A stretch of DNA of 64,000 nucleotides, taken from contig CATNEN010000002.1 in NCBI GenBank assembly GCA_950097015.1, positions 2,914,001-2,978,000 on the forward strand. Direction: 5' to 3'. Source of the DNA: Macrostomum hystrix. Its lineage: Eukaryota; Platyhelminthes; Macrostomidae. This document shows, in pieces, positions 10,575 to 22,229 of the stretch. The first letter of the stretch is position 1; each line of letters starts with the position of its first letter. The position numbers and the translations under genes are program-made. The notes under the pieces are model-generated. The model was not told the origin of the DNA, did not search any database, and was given only the letters and a program-made list of their open reading frames with translations.

Positions 10575-10598
10575 GGCAATGTTCTACTTCCGTTCGTT
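10575..10598 (+). repeat. Left terminal inverted repeat of Merlin element
   Basis: 24 bp, a perfect inverted match to 24952-24975. Confidence 0.92.
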
Positions 10599-10688
10599 AA
10601 ATTATTTTTTTGTTTGCAAACGACAGATAACGACAAATAACAAGTTTAACAGTAACAAAAAGTCAGTCGTTGGTCCGTCTTTCTTCCC

Positions 10689-11366
10689 TCAAACCGGGTA
10701 ATAGTGCCTAATCCAGTAGAGGAGGGCACCGAAGCTATTCTTGGGGTATAGACGGCGCCATAGGAATTCTTCGAGGTGGCTTTCAAATAGACCAGCACTT
10801 GTGCCATGCATTTGGCGCAGCTTGGCCTTCGCATGGGCCCAGGTGCCCTCATTGGTATTCGTATGGAGCGTTGGATCGGCCGGGTCCACAAAGTGGAGCC
10901 TGTGGTTGACAAATGCGTGGTTCTGCAAGCCGGCGTATGCGAGCCACCCATCGGTCAAGATGCGGGTCCCTGGCAGGATGTGGCGCTGCAGAATGGGCGA
11001 CCTCGACAATGATGCCTGGGCCACCAAGCTGGACGGGATGGTCAAGCAAATATTGTTGGCCAATGTCCCGAAGAAATTGCTGCCAGTCAACCGCAGTCTG
11101 GCGGGACAGGTCATACTGCTCTCGAATTGTGGTCGATGGCTGTCCAATTGCCCAGTAATAGGCCAGCTCAACCAGCTGGGACAGGGTGCAATGGGACCCT
11201 TCCCAGAACGACCCTTTCAGCACCGACACTTGGGCATTGCAGTTGCGGCAGCCCCGGGCACACCCATCCATAAAGCGGTCACCATCTCGACGCTGCACCC
11301 GCATCTTGATGTTGCAGCGACCGCAGTGCATCGTGTTTGCGAGCAGCCCGTACTTAACAAGCCAGC
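10689..11366 (-). pseudogene. Merlin/ISXO2-like transposase, main part (interrupted gene)
   Basis: The gene starts at 24756, is cut by the BEL/Pao element, and resumes here in the right frame: ...NVQATL from the far side joins RWLVKYGLLANTMHCGRCN. It has an N-terminal zinc ribbon (CGRC ... CRNC), a helix-turn-helix-like region (TTIREQYDLSRQTAVDWQQF) and then the DDE domain. Right after GGPGIIVEV the frame changes and the sequence jumps to RHILPGTRILTDGWLAYAG. The segment with the first catalytic Asp (VEIDE-type motif) and some 40 residues is therefore deleted, with a frameshift (near 10990). The later acidic residues are present (TDGW; EGTWAHAKAK), as is the SHLEEFLWRR end. The protein should catalyse cut-and-paste transposition, but this copy cannot. 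Confidence 0.88.
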
Positions 11367-11371
11367 GCAGG
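11367..11371. other. 5-bp target duplication of BEL/Pao element (left)
   Basis: GCAGG just outside the LTR at 11372, repeated just outside the other LTR at 24648-24652. Removing the element and one copy restores the Merlin reading frame. Confidence 0.92.
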
Positions 11372-11730
11372 TGTCGCTTGGACAACAAACTAATTAGCAG
11401 TTTGGATAGAGTTTATTTAATGGCAGTGGAAGCAAAAGGTGAGGCAGATAGAAAGGAACATGGACACGCTTGAGGGCACGCTTACACGCTAAGAGAACCT
11501 GTAACGGAGAGGTGGTCTTGTACATAGATATAAAAGTGGTAAACGCAAATGGATGAGGTCACAGACAATAAATAATGTTAGTTGCAACTAATGTGTTAAG
11601 GGGACTAAAAGTACATGAAAACGTAAGACGAAGGCGAAGGCCCAAAAGAGGCGAAGAATTGGAGGATTATAATCCGACAGGTTCGGGGGGGGGCACGAAT
11701 GACACAAACATTGGAAGATGAATTCTGACA
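11372..11730 (-). repeat. BEL/Pao 3' LTR
   Basis: 359 bp, ending TGT...ACA, nearly identical to 24290-24647. In the element's orientation this is the downstream LTR. Confidence 0.93.
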
Positions 11731-11891
11731 TTTTCCGGGGGGGGAACGGAGGACAACAGGCAAAACTGAGTTCACGACGAAAAGTAGTTGGCTAGCACGG
11801 GTGGTCGGATGAACTTCGGGAGCGGTTAAAGCTTTAAACATAGTCAATTGGGCAATTTATTCGTCACAGTAGTAAAATTGATAGGCATTAG

Positions 11892-13451
11892 TCACATGTC
11901 ACAGATGCCATCGCGGATCGCCTGGCGGCGAAAGGCGCGAAGATCTCTGGCAGAGAGGCCGTCGGCGGTGCCAGAAGCGCTCGAAGGCATGGAGTACAGC
12001 ATCGGCGGAGTAGTCTTAGAGGGTCTCGATGTGAAGAGCTCTTGTCGTGCAGCAGGTGACGAGCAGGGCCCAGCGCTTGGTGGAGAGTCGAAGCTTGCGG
12101 TCGTAGGTGAAGACGGGCCCGAGCTGGTCGACGAGCTCGGAGGCAAAGGGACCAGCTTCAGCATCGAGTCGCTCCTTGGGTAGCTGGCCATGTCCTGGTG
12201 GCCATGTCCATGTCCTGCACGGGTTGAGCCTTTGGCGAGGCGGCACTGGATGCATCTTGAGAGTGCTTCACGGACTGTCAGTAGGCCCTTCGGCACCCAG
12301 TATTTGTCGCGGAGCATTGCGAGGACGGTTGAGGCACCAGCGTGGCTGCTTTGACGGTGGAGGAGCAGGGCAAGCAGCCGGGTCAGGCAGTGGCCAGGTG
12401 GCAGCAGGAGCGGGTTCTTGGAGTCTTCGTCCATGGAAGCGTTGGCAAAGCGACTACCCAAGCGGATGAGGCCGTCACAGAGATGAAGGTCCAGCTGGGC
12501 AATGATCTTCTCGGATTTAGGTCGGCCGGACTCGAGGGCTCGGATGACAGCACCGTAGCACTCAGTCTGGGCTGATCGAATCCAAAGAAGCAAGGCCGCC
12601 TGACGCTCAGCATGGGAAGGCAGGAAGTCCTTCGAGAATGGCCGGCGCAGCATGAAGGCCTTCAGACGGAGGAAGTAGCAGGTGACACCAAGAATGCGTT
12701 CTAGCCGGTCGGAGCGTCTGAGGCTCAGGTGGCCAGGCGTCGTGTGGGTGGTGGATCCCGCAGCGAGTAGAGTGGCGACGGATGCTGTAGCCGTCTTACT
12801 GGTCGGAACGCCGTCCAGAAGACGAGGATCAGGCATTGCAGCGGTCCAGGAAGGCCACTCGGTGAATGGCTCCTTGAGGAAGGCAGGTCCCTCGTAGTAG
12901 TTGGACTGTTGCAGTTGAGCAAAGCTGAGCGGCTTTGTGCAGTGGTCGGCAGGGTTCGCGGCCGTGGGCACGTAGCGGTAGTCACGGGTGACGTCGGAGT
13001 CGAGGATCTGCTGAACGCGACGTGACTCGTAGGCACGGAGCTTTTTCCCGTTGGCAAGCCAGTAGAGCACGATCTGGCTGTCGATAAAATGAGTGACCCC
13101 TTCGAACTTAAGGTGGTTTCGCAGAGCATCGAGAATGAAAGATGCGGCGCGGGTGGCGATGAGGGCGGACCAGAGCTCGAGGCGTGGGACGGTGACGAGC
13201 AGGCCTTTCCTAACTGTCGGGGCAAGGCGGGTCTTGGCAAAGACGAGGCGGCAGGTGATGTTAGAGCCGATGCACTGCCAGATATAGATGGTGAACCCGT
13301 AGGCGCCTGGGGCACCGTCAGAAGACAACGAGGCGGACTGGTTGGTCAGCATCCTGGAGAGCGAAGCGTGGGACAGTGATCTCGTCGAGGCGGAGGAGGT
13401 CAGGCAAAAGTTTGGCCCATGCCGCACGGACCTCGGGACGGACGGCTTCAT
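11892..13451 (-). pseudogene. pol: BEL/Pao pol: RNase H, H2C2 and partial integrase
   Basis: Downstream half of pol. RNase H-like blocks: SSDGAPGAYGFTIYIWQ, TVPRLELWSALIATRA, FIDSQIVLYWLANGK and YVPTAANPADHCTKPLS, all typical of BEL/Pao. An H2C2 region follows (LLLHRQSSHAGAS ... CIQCRLAKG). A frame change near 12200 leads to 12016-12255, which holds the start of the integrase (KRWALLVTCCTTRALHIETL). The frame then carries ADAVLHAFERFWHRR and ends. The part with the second catalytic Asp and the Glu is missing, so about half of the integrase was deleted before the 3' LTR. Frameshifts also occur near 13350 and 13470. Confidence 0.85.
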
Positions 13452-13467
13452 CCCAGGAGCCTGAGGC

Positions 13468-15219
13468 TTAGAAGCTCTGGCGATAGGGAGGCGGGCGCCG
13501 AGGATGAGCGGAGTGGCGTAGCCAACCGGGTCGAAAGGGGTATAGACACCTGCAAAGAGTACGGCGGGTCAGCTCCTCGGGGCTCGGTAGGTTAGGCTTC
13601 TTGAGGGAGACGGCGTCGCGAACTGTGTCCCATCTGAGTCCTAGGAGGCCAACCGGGTTGTCGGCGAGGCGGTCCTCATCGGGGAGGTCAACAAGACAGC
13701 CGGGGATGTTGGTGGCGAACTCGCGGAGGTGGAAGCAAGCGCGATGGAAGAGCCCACGAAGGCGATGGACGAGGCGAGTCGCATCGTGTTCGGTGTCGGT
13801 GCCAACGAGATTGTCGACGTAGAGACCGCCTATGACGCGCTCGAGCTCAGTGCGGTAAAGGCCGGAGTCACCGGAGCTTAGAGCATCGTGGCAGATCTTG
13901 TGGAGGACTGCTAAAAGTATCCAGGGGCTGGGAGATGCCCCCATGACAATTCGAGTGAAGCGCCAGACCTCGTAATTGCCCTGAAGGAGCGGTTTGGTGA
14001 TGTCCTTTGGGAGGATGATGCGGAGGGCGTCGCGGTGTGGCTTGTGGACGCCGATCTGATAAAAGGCAGCCTTTAGATCAGATGAAATGGCAAAACGGTG
14101 GGAACGGTGCACTAGAAGAACCTGGAGCATGGAGGTCAGAATGTTGGGTCCGATGTCCAAGAGGTCATTAAGCGCAGTCCCAGCCAGAGAAGTCTTGGCG
14201 GAGGCGTCGACGACGGGGCGGATCTTGGTTGTGCTTGAGCTCTCCTTAAAGACCGGGAAATGTGGCAGGACATGGACGACTGGGCCGGCTGGCTGGTCGG
14301 TGGTAACGAGTTCTAGGACTCCTTCGTCTTTGCGTTTCTCAAATTCTGCGTAATAGGCCTCGCGTTCGGGAAGACTGAGACGGCGGTGAGTGGCTTGAGC
14401 GCGACCGAAGGCTTGGCCAAAATTGGAAGGCAGAAGCTCTGCACCAGGCTTGAACGGCAGGTCGACGAAGATGCGACCCTCCGGGTCGCGGCTGGCGGTG
14501 GCGAGGAGGCGTCGGGAGGCGTCGTCTTGCATGCAGGGCTTTCCGGCGTCTTTGTCGATGCCCAGAGCTTCGAGATTCGACATGCTGTCGAGTAGCTGTT
14601 CGAGACGGAGTCCGTTGTCGTTGAGATAGGTGTTAGCGACTAGTGCCTGAGACGAGCCTAGGAGGTCGTTGACGCGGCTGTTCGTTGTGCCTAGGGAGCC
14701 GTTGAGGATGGCACCGAATGGTGTCAGGTAGGCCGTGAGCGTTGGGCGCAGCGCCAGAGCAGGAACCGCGGGGCCGATGAGTAGTTGGTTGACGTCGCCG
14801 CCGAGGATGAGATCAAGAGAAACGTCCCTGTCGTGAGCGGGCGGTAGGTTGCAGACGCCGTTGGGTACGCTCTTGAGGGTGTTAATGACATCCTTTGAGA
14901 GGTTGACAGCAGGCATGTAGATTGGAGCTGCCAGCTGTTCGGAGGCGAGGACGGTGATTGGCCAGCGGCGGCCGTCTGGAGCCTGGAGGTCAAAATTCAC
15001 GAGATCCGCGGTGACATGGCGCCTGGATTCGGTGTGGAAGGTGGAGGTGGCGATCATGAGTTTCCTGGCAGCCTTGAGGCCAAGCTTGCGGGCGACGGCG
15101 CCGTCGAGGTGAGAATAGGAGCAGCCAGTGTCGATGAGGATGTTGCAGTCGATGGCGCAGCCGTCTTTAGGGTTGACGGCCTTCGCGCGGAGAGTGGCCA
15201 TGATGGTAGGAACGAAGCC
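13468..15219 (-). pseudogene. pol: BEL/Pao pol: protease and reverse transcriptase
   Basis: Starts at the boundary of the nested transposon, where the original frame reads ADGG then FVPTIMATLRAKAVN. Aspartic protease: NILIDTGCSYSHL and DLILGGDVNQLLIG. RT: KIRPVVDASAKT, NDLLDIGPNIL, FAISSDLKAAFYQIGVH, FTRIVMGASPSPWIL, then GLYVDNLVGT. BEL/Pao normally has YVDD at the last site and this copy has YVDN, so the RT active site is altered. The LGLRWD block follows. A frameshift near 13500 cuts the ORF off from the RNase H part; the other frame continues FDPVGYATPLILGARLPIA. Confidence 0.88.
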
Positions 15220-15240
15220 CCCGACCGAAAATAAATGTCC
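15220..15240 (+). repeat. Left terminal inverted repeat of nested DNA transposon
   Basis: 21 bp, perfectly inverted relative to 22729-22749. Looser matching continues a few bases inward. Confidence 0.92.
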
Positions 15241-15249
15241 CTTAAAAGC

Positions 15250-15680
15250 GTCAAATGGCACATACAAAATGAATTAGAGCGAAGCGCAAAATAACTGTCG
15301 AAACGTCCGGAAAATAGGCTTTTTCGACAATTGGTGGCACAGCGTGGCACAAATTTTACTGTGCCAAGCTGTGCCATATGGCCTAAGTGAGACAATTAGA
15401 AATCGATCATTTTAATTGTGCACTACTATGCCACAACTGTGTCAGTCGTCCTAGTTCGTTTTGAATACGTATAATTGCGCACAACTGTGCCAGAAATGTG
15501 CCATTTGGCGTAGATACACCTGACGAGTAAATGTGCTGTTTGAAGCAGTCAAACTGTGCCATTTGGTGTAGATACACCTGACGAGTAAATGTGCTGTTTG
15601 AAGCAGTCAAACTGTGCCATTTGGTGTAGATACACCTGACGAGTAAATGTGCTGTTTGAAGCAGTCAAACTAGGGGCGCA
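15250..15680. repeat. Left subterminal repeats of nested transposon
   Basis: Many TGTGCCA/TGGCACA words, plus three tandem copies of a 61-bp unit (TGTGCCATTTGGTGTAGATA... to GCAGTCAAAC) at about 15497-15670. These may be transposase-binding sites by analogy with CACTA elements. Confidence 0.8.
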
Positions 15681-16329
15681 AATATGCCATTGATGCTGCT
15701 ATAGGTGACGCGTTAAAGTGCATGGAGTAGCCAGCATGTTGTGAAAAAGTACATGCTTAAAGGAGGGAACACAAATTGTAAAAGGTTGCCAATATAAATT
15801 AAACATTGAAACAATCGCGCGAAGGCGTACTTGAAATTAAAACGATCTGGAAAGTAATCCGGATGCTGCACATACATATATATTTGCTGGAAAATAGAAA
15901 AGAAGAATAGCGACGAAAAAATACGCAAGTATCAAAGCTATTATGACAGTAACTGCTATGGTTAGCAGCTAGTAGCGCAATAAATAGTGTGGAAAGCAGA
16001 TTATAAAATAAGAAAGAAAGCCAATTTAAACGAAAGAGGAAACAAAACCAATGGCGAAACCGAAAAAGCAAAAAGTTGAGGCTACGAAGCAAGCAAAAGT
16101 AAGAGCAAAACAGGTAAGTAACAAACAATGAAAAAGTGAAAAAAAACAGAAGCAGAACGTAGAACAAAACCCCTATACCGTTGTATTGCATGGCGTCATT
16201 GACGTCAGCCGACAGGTGATACCAGTGTGGCCTGACTCCTGGTGCTAGTCTAATTTACGATCCGGGAACTAACCATAATAGTGTAGTTGGTTGATTATGT
16301 GGGAAGGAGCAGATTTTCAGGGGAAAACC
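15681..16329. other. Non-coding interior of nested transposon
   Basis: AT-rich spacer between the left subterminal repeats and the BEN gene. ORFs here are hydrophobic low-complexity translations without support. Confidence 0.5.
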
Positions 16330-17709
16330 CTATAGAGGCATGGGGAAACAGGCCACGATCGGTCCCATATAGGCCAAACAAAGTTTTTTATGCTGGAAGC
16401 AACAGATCGGTCTTTCCTCGTGAGAGGCATTGGTCGCCTCCGACTGCACAGTGTCAGTGACACCGGCAGCCGCACCTTGTCGACGCTTCTTGACAGGCAA
16501 ACGTCCGGACCGCTTTTCACGTCGACTGACGGTGATGCAGCAACGGACGTAGGCCCTTTCGACAGCCTTCATACTGGTAGCGATGTCGATTCCAGTCAGA
16601 TAGTCGACAATGGCATTTAAGCGCCGCGTGTCCACTGGCAGGCGCGGCCGACCAGGCTCGGTAGCGCGACCACGCAACGACGTAACCAGCAGCTCGTCGT
16701 CGCTGAAACAACCGCGCACCATCTCGCGGACAAGCGCACTGAGGTTGGCCGGAGTCGCTGAAGCCTTGTAGACATTCACTCGCGCCGTGACCCTGGTCCG
16801 GGCGAGGTTCGACGTAAAGCCGACACCGACTGGCTGCAGAGGTGTGTTATATATAAAGATTGGAGAGCACATGAGTAACAATAAGATAGGGGCGCGATCA
16901 TAAATGACGGACTATTCAGGGCTTACCGTTGCATCAAGCGTTTCGGTGTCGTCGGCCAGCATGTCGTCAAGTGTGACGGCTGGGTCGACAAGCTGGTTGA
17001 GGTGGACGTCGAGGTGCTGCGTTAGCTGCTGCTTCAGTTGTTCTAATATGGCGGCAATCAAACGCGGTTGCGCCATTTTAGCGCGGCGGAACAGGTCAGT
17101 TCGCAAGTTGTCAATGACAACCTGACTGTCATCCGCCGAAATCGAAGCATCGGACGTCGCAGCCTCAGTACAAGTTGCACCGGATGTATGCGCAGCGCAC
17201 GGTTCCGTCACCGAAGCATGTGGTCCAGTCGCTTGCGTTAAAGCGAGAATGAGCTACTCGTTCTGTTGTGTCAATTGACGCAGTTGATCACGGGCGCGTT
17301 CAAGCCGCAACTCAAGCTCCTCTCGCTCGTGTTCGCTCTTTCGTAGTTCTTCCTCGATAGTTTTGTTGGCACCATCTCGCTTAGCCAGTGCGACAACATA
17401 AGACGCACACTGCGGACACGGTTTAGGCGTTGGTACCTTGGGTAAATGAGCACATGTGCGCTCATGTCTCTTGGCCTCGGCATACGACTGATATGGACCC
17501 TTCCGAATGTGAGCCTCATATCGCGTCCCGCGCAGTTTGTCGTCCGCCGTGACAACAAGAACGCGAGCACCGAGACTCGACTCCGCTGCAAATGGCGCCG
17601 GAGCCGGATCGACAATGCAGTCGTGGTCGACAGCCTGGTGGTTGCCCTTGGACACGAACTCGACAACCCAGAAGGTCTTTTTTGCCTTAGTGGTCTCGTC
17701 GGGTGCCAT
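16330..17709 (-). CDS. BEN-domain protein of nested transposon (two exons, one in-frame TAG)
   Basis: Exon 1 is 17709-16927 and exon 2 is 16833-16330. The 93-bp intron has GTAAGC at the donor and CTGCAG at the acceptor, both in phase 0. Exon 1 is open except for one TAG at 17254-17256 followed by CTC. The N-terminus has a Cys/His-rich part (RHERTCAHLPK, CPQCASYV), then a charged coiled coil (EEELRKSEHEREELELRLER). Exon 2 holds a BEN-like domain: NLSALVREMVRGCFSDDELL with LPVDTRRLNAIVDYL, followed by a basic stretch. BEN domains bind DNA or chromatin. The gene lies downstream of the transposase on the same strand and may help target or regulate transposition (inference). Length about 427 residues if the TAG is read through. 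Confidence 0.7.
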
Positions 17710-18285
17710 GTGAAATGCGCGTTGAATAGCTGAAATTGTTAATGTTCAGAGTCAGTAGTTGCATAAGTTGTCATCTATTCGTGATGAAACATGATCATTA
17801 CTGTAACTGAGTGGTAAAGCTCAGTAAAGTGACCAAAGTGACGAAAGGGTGATAGAAAACTGGTAAAGCTGTGGTACTGTGACGAAACATAAGCGATGCA
17901 CTCGCTTTCGGTTTATTGTACAGTTAAATGGAAGACATACAACGATGTCGACACGAAGGCCGTAAATAGACACATGACAACGCAAAACGGGTAGATACGA
18001 CTTCCAGTCCCAATTGCAATAGGTAACGAGAGACTGCATTCACGCATAGTTATTGAGGCGGCTCTGGCAAGCAAACTCGTTTCGTTGCTAGTTATGGCCA
18101 AAGACATTTGTCTTATATTTTTTTATACATGAAGCGCCTACGCTTCCAACCTCGCTATAAATTAAGCACGAAGACTAGAGGCAACGCCTTGAACCCACAC
18201 GCTCCGGACCGCCCATTTGCTTTGATAAATAAACACGCACGCTAACTTCACTGCAACTGCCTCCTTCAGCACAACAGCACAACAG
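17710..18285. other. Spacer between transposase and BEN gene
   Basis: No supported gene. It probably contains the transposase 3' end and the BEN gene promoter. Confidence 0.4.
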
Positions 18286-20688
18286 TTATGAATATGAAAG
18301 TTGGGCACTCGGCAGTAGGCTGATGTGCGTGTCACTGACGACGCACGGTCCAGCAATAGAGGAGAAGCCAACAGAAGTCAACTCGCCATCAAACACATCG
18401 ATTGGACGGACAGATAGACGACGAACATGTGCAGCGCGACAGCACTCGTCAGTGCCGGAGTACGCGACTAAAGGTGACTCATTGGGCTCGATGACTGGCA
18501 CGATCCGACACTCAAAGGCCACACCCAGCGCTTCCGACGCGCTAATGGACTCGATTCTAGCGAACACGAATTTCTCCGGATCGTCGAAACACGAAGATGT
18601 TGACGTGCCGAGTCGCTGCTCGTCAAGTGTCCCGCACGGCTGAAGTACCATGCCACACGGCAGGATCACTCTTTTGTATAGTCCGGCACCTGCGTGATAG
18701 AATGGAATCACACGTAGACAGCCGACCGTCAAATGACGGTCGTTGTTGGCCAATTTTGAGAGGGTTGGCATGCGCCGTTGATGTCGCATCTCTCTGCGAC
18801 CAATGTCGAACTCGATCTGCATCACCAGCTACTTGTCGACCAGAGAGTTGCCGTGGACACGTGCGCGGGTTTTGCGATGTTCAGATTCGAACAATCCAGC
18901 AGACAACGAGGCAGTAGGACCCAATCGCAACACAGCAGCCGTCATATGACGACACACTGAGTGTGCGTTGTACGTCAGTGCTCGATTGGAATAGAGGACT
19001 CCGAGGTCGCGATAGAAATGGTCCAAGGTGACCTGAATCCGCGCCATGTAATTCCTGCTGGTGTTCTGGTAGCTGAGCCAGAAAAGAGCGGAGGACAACA
19101 ACAAAAAATGGTTGTAGTAGTCCCTGTGCAGCGGACCATCAGCCAGAACCATGGGGCCAAATGCAAACAACCAGCAAGCAAACTCGTGGCCGCGCATGAA
19201 CTTCAGTTCCCGTAGTGAACGGGGGTGTCGCCGTTGCACACTGCTTGGCATTGTAACACGCCGCAACCTGCCGTCAATGACGTCAATTGCATTGTGCAGA
19301 TTTGGCCTGGTCAAGCTTGGGTCCGGCTTCTCGTGTCCAATAAGAAACCACTGCGATAGTAACCAGCGTGCCAGTCCACTTAGTGCTTGGTGGAGGAAAC
19401 ATGGCGGGCAGTCGGCAATATAGTCGAACCCGATGACTCGACTGAATTCAGAGACGCCTTTAACACCGAACAGATGAAGGTCTCGCGGCGCCTTGATATT
19501 CGCCAGTGAAACCGTGTCCTCCAGATTTCGCAGTTCGACTTGACCCACATGATGGTCCAGCAATGCACGCACTGTTGTTTGGTCAATGGCGACTGGGTAG
19601 TATCTAGCGTTGCCTCGAACATTTGCCTGGCGCTTTGTTGCAATGTAGCACTTGTCACACCCGAATGTGCCATTGTACATTAACAGCTCCAGCGCTGCCT
19701 GACGCTGTGGTGCGTCCATGATGACACAGTGCACATGAAACCGCATGACAGAGTGCCGCCCCTCATTGACGTACGACACCCCATCAGTCCGAATTTTGTT
19801 CAATTGCAGCCGCAGTAGAGGAAGGTAGGCAGCCGTCGGCATCTTCGTCTTGCTACCCCATAGGCCACACACAACGAGGAAGCGGGACTTGTGTGTAGCG
19901 GACACTTCGTTGACGCTCAGGTAGATGGGACACATCTCATAGCGGGATGTCTTGTACATGGCGAACCCATCTATGTTTAGCGTGTAAGTTAGGTCCGCCC
20001 TGTCGTTCAGCCGGGTACCGCATGCGCGCTTGAATTCGGCGTACTTCTCGCTGTTAGTAAAGTGAATGGTGTCGGGTTCGGCAGTCATGTCCACCGGGAA
20101 GGTGACGTGCCGAAGGAACGAGCGACATTCGAGTGCGGACTGCAGTTGTCGACCGATGTCAAACTGCCAGTACCGGTTCAAGTTGATGTCAGCGAACGCT
20201 ATCCGACACTGTCGACAACCGTCTCGGGTCGCTTCGGCAGCTTCTGTGGCGGCCTTGCAGCTGCGACACACAACGTAACATTCTGTGTTGCATCCGGTAG
20301 TGTCAATGACATTATCCAGATAATACACAGAGCGTGGGAAGTGGCTCCCGACGGGCAACAGCTCGTCCAGTAGACGCAATAAACGGTCTGTTCCTTTGCG
20401 CGTCAATGACTCGGTCTCGGCAAACTCTGTTAGCAATAGCGCCGTCTCGATGTATGTTCGACGCGCACCTGGATAGATTGGCATGTCATTGATATGCTGT
20501 GGCATCGGTCGCGATGTGGTTGTAACTGTAGACCTCTCGGCTTGCTCAGGTGTCGGTGGATCAGCATTGTGACATTGGTCTCGATGCTTTCAATGTTGCC
20601 TCTGAATAATTTTGCGCACCGCATCTGGTACGACTTCTGTGTGGTTGACCTTTCGCACTTCATCTCGTAGCCTACGCGTAGGCGCCAT
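18286..20688 (-). CDS. tnp2-like (CACTA/EnSpm-type) transposase, two in-frame stops
   Basis: A single frame of 801 codons from the ATG at 20688, interrupted only by TGA at 20590-20592 and TAG at 18829-18831. Central domain: LTYTLNIDGFAMYKTSRYEM then CPIYLSVNEV and RFLVVCGLWGSKTKMPTAAYL, the pattern of tnp2 transposases (DG...SS...P...NE...G.W...P). A region FGCDKCYIATKR fits the Cys pair of this family. VICY-type Cys/His elements (CNTECYVVCRSCKAATE) lie near the N-terminus. After the TAG the sequence stays open for 180 codons. The protein should cut and join the element ends. With so few stops the gene is either freshly broken or uses readthrough. It stands alone as the only large ORF of the element. 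Confidence 0.72.
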
Positions 20689-21089
20689 GTGTTGACTGGA
20701 ATGGGAATAACGAATACATTGTCATTTCCCGGAGTCCGTCCGTGTGAGATTGTTGAAATTGTTGTTTCTATTGTATAAACTTATATATAAACGTATATAA
20801 ACATTCTCGTGACTCGTGGGTACAGAGGGTAGACAGGCAGAACTGCTATGTCTGTGCCTACGGTCTAACTAACTCCGATCGCAACCGATCTTCGACATAC
20901 TACGAAAATTCGAGCCTTTCATATAAACGCCCCTATTACAACAGTACCGCCGGATACAACAGCAATACAAGAGATATTCTGTCAACATGTAACAGTGTAG
21001 GTTTGCACTCGTTCTGTCTTACATTCGTTCAGAAAATGCACATGACCATGTAACAGTCAACATGTAACAGTGTAGGTTTGCACATGAGT
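20689..21089. other. Spacer upstream of the nested transposase
   Basis: AT-rich, no ORF. It contains a direct repeat, CATGTAACAGTGTAGGTTTG at about 20989 and 21061, that may mark the promoter region. Confidence 0.4.
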
Positions 21090-21899
21090 CTACATCAGCG
21101 AGTAATATTGCAACTCGATTGCTAGCACCGCTAGCACAATGCAGCGGTATGCGAGGCCCGCACGGAAACCGGTGTCAATGACGCCGGATATGCGGTTGCG
21201 GACACCGCCACCGCGCTTCTGCATTGACTTGTCTGCACGAGCGGCAGCCACAGAACTGCTTGCTTCCGCGAGCGCCTCCGCCAGCTCGGTTGGCAGGTTT
21301 GGAGGCTGCTCGTGCATAGTCAGGCGCCGCAGCTGTCCGCATGCCACCAGGTGATTGGCAGTCGAACGCACTGCGAAATCGAAGCAAGTAAAAGCGCAGC
21401 CAGCTTCGCGTTGCTGTTTTATAATCCGTATGAGCTGACTGTAACGCTCCCGCCACACGACGTTGTCTATCACGCTTACGGCGGGCGGCCTTACAAGGCA
21501 CTGATATGGCTCCTGTCGCCGGATGTGGACACACATAGCGGCGTGGTATGCATTCCGGACGTCAACCGGCGACGGACCATTGGCAGTTGCTGGCACTTCG
21601 TGCATGGGAGAATCACTGACTCTCCCATGAGACACTTCTACACCAGCCGCAATAGCGCTTTCTCGACCTGCGTCGACGATTTCGGTCCCAGGGCCGCCAG
21701 TGGCGACGATGGACGTTGCTGGCACTCCATGCACGGGCACGGCAGGTAGACGGCTTGTGAGGTGTCGCATCGCTGGATCGTGGTTTGCATTGTAATGCTC
21801 GTCACATAGCAACACGTACCTAGTGACGGTGCACGTGTGGCACAAAATAGTTGCCATTGTGTGGCACTTGCAGCACTGCATTGTTTTGTTGCACTGCAA
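21090..21899 (-). CDS. Cys/His-rich (B-box-like) ORF of nested transposon
   Basis: 269 residues. The N-terminus has CCKCH, LCHTCT, LLCDEHYNANHDPAMRH, an arrangement like a B-box zinc finger or the Cys-rich modules found before some eukaryotic transposases. The middle is low-complexity and the C-terminus is basic and Ala-rich (ELAEALAEASSSVAAARADK). It lies upstream of the transposase on the same strand, so it may be a separate protein or a 5' exon of the transposase. I could not find a clear splice pair linking them. Confidence 0.5.
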   Translation of the reverse strand: MQCNKTMQCCKCHTMATILCHTCTVTRYVLLCDEHYNANHDPAMRHLTSRLPAVPVHGVPATSIVATGGPGTEIVDAGRESAIAAGVEVSHGRVSDSPMHEVPATANGPSPVDVRNAYHAAMCVHIRRQEPYQCLVRPPAVSVIDNVVWRERYSQLIRIIKQQREAGCAFTCFDFAVRSTANHLVACGQLRRLTMHEQPPNLPTELAEALAEASSSVAAARADKSMQKRGGGVRNRISGVIDTGFRAGLAYRCIVLAVLAIELQYYSLM

Positions 21900-22166
21900 T
21901 AAATTGGATTAGTGTGGAGATATTCAATACGAATCATGTACTCCCTAAATAAAATATTTGTTCTGTCTGATTGTCTGATAAGGCAACGGTGATATAACCT
22001 TATTTAATCCCCAGCTTGGCCCAGCCAGTTGCCTATCTCCACAGTGTATTTTCATTTAACTGGCCTGAACCAGTCATTTAACGGCCTAGGCCGATTAAAT
22101 GTATAGTCTTCCTTTTCTTTCTTTTTCTTAATGATTTCTTAATGATTTGTCTATGGCAGTAACATG

Positions 22167-22220
22167 TGGGGGCTTCGCCCCCACACCCCCAGTGGGGGCA
22201 CTGCCCCCACACCCCCGACA
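22167..22220. repeat. GC-rich hairpins in right arm of nested transposon
   Basis: Two adjacent palindromes, GGGGGCTTCGCCCCC and GTGGGGGCACTGCCCCCAC, separated by ACCCCC. Confidence 0.75.
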
Positions 22221-22229
22221 TTTCGTCTA

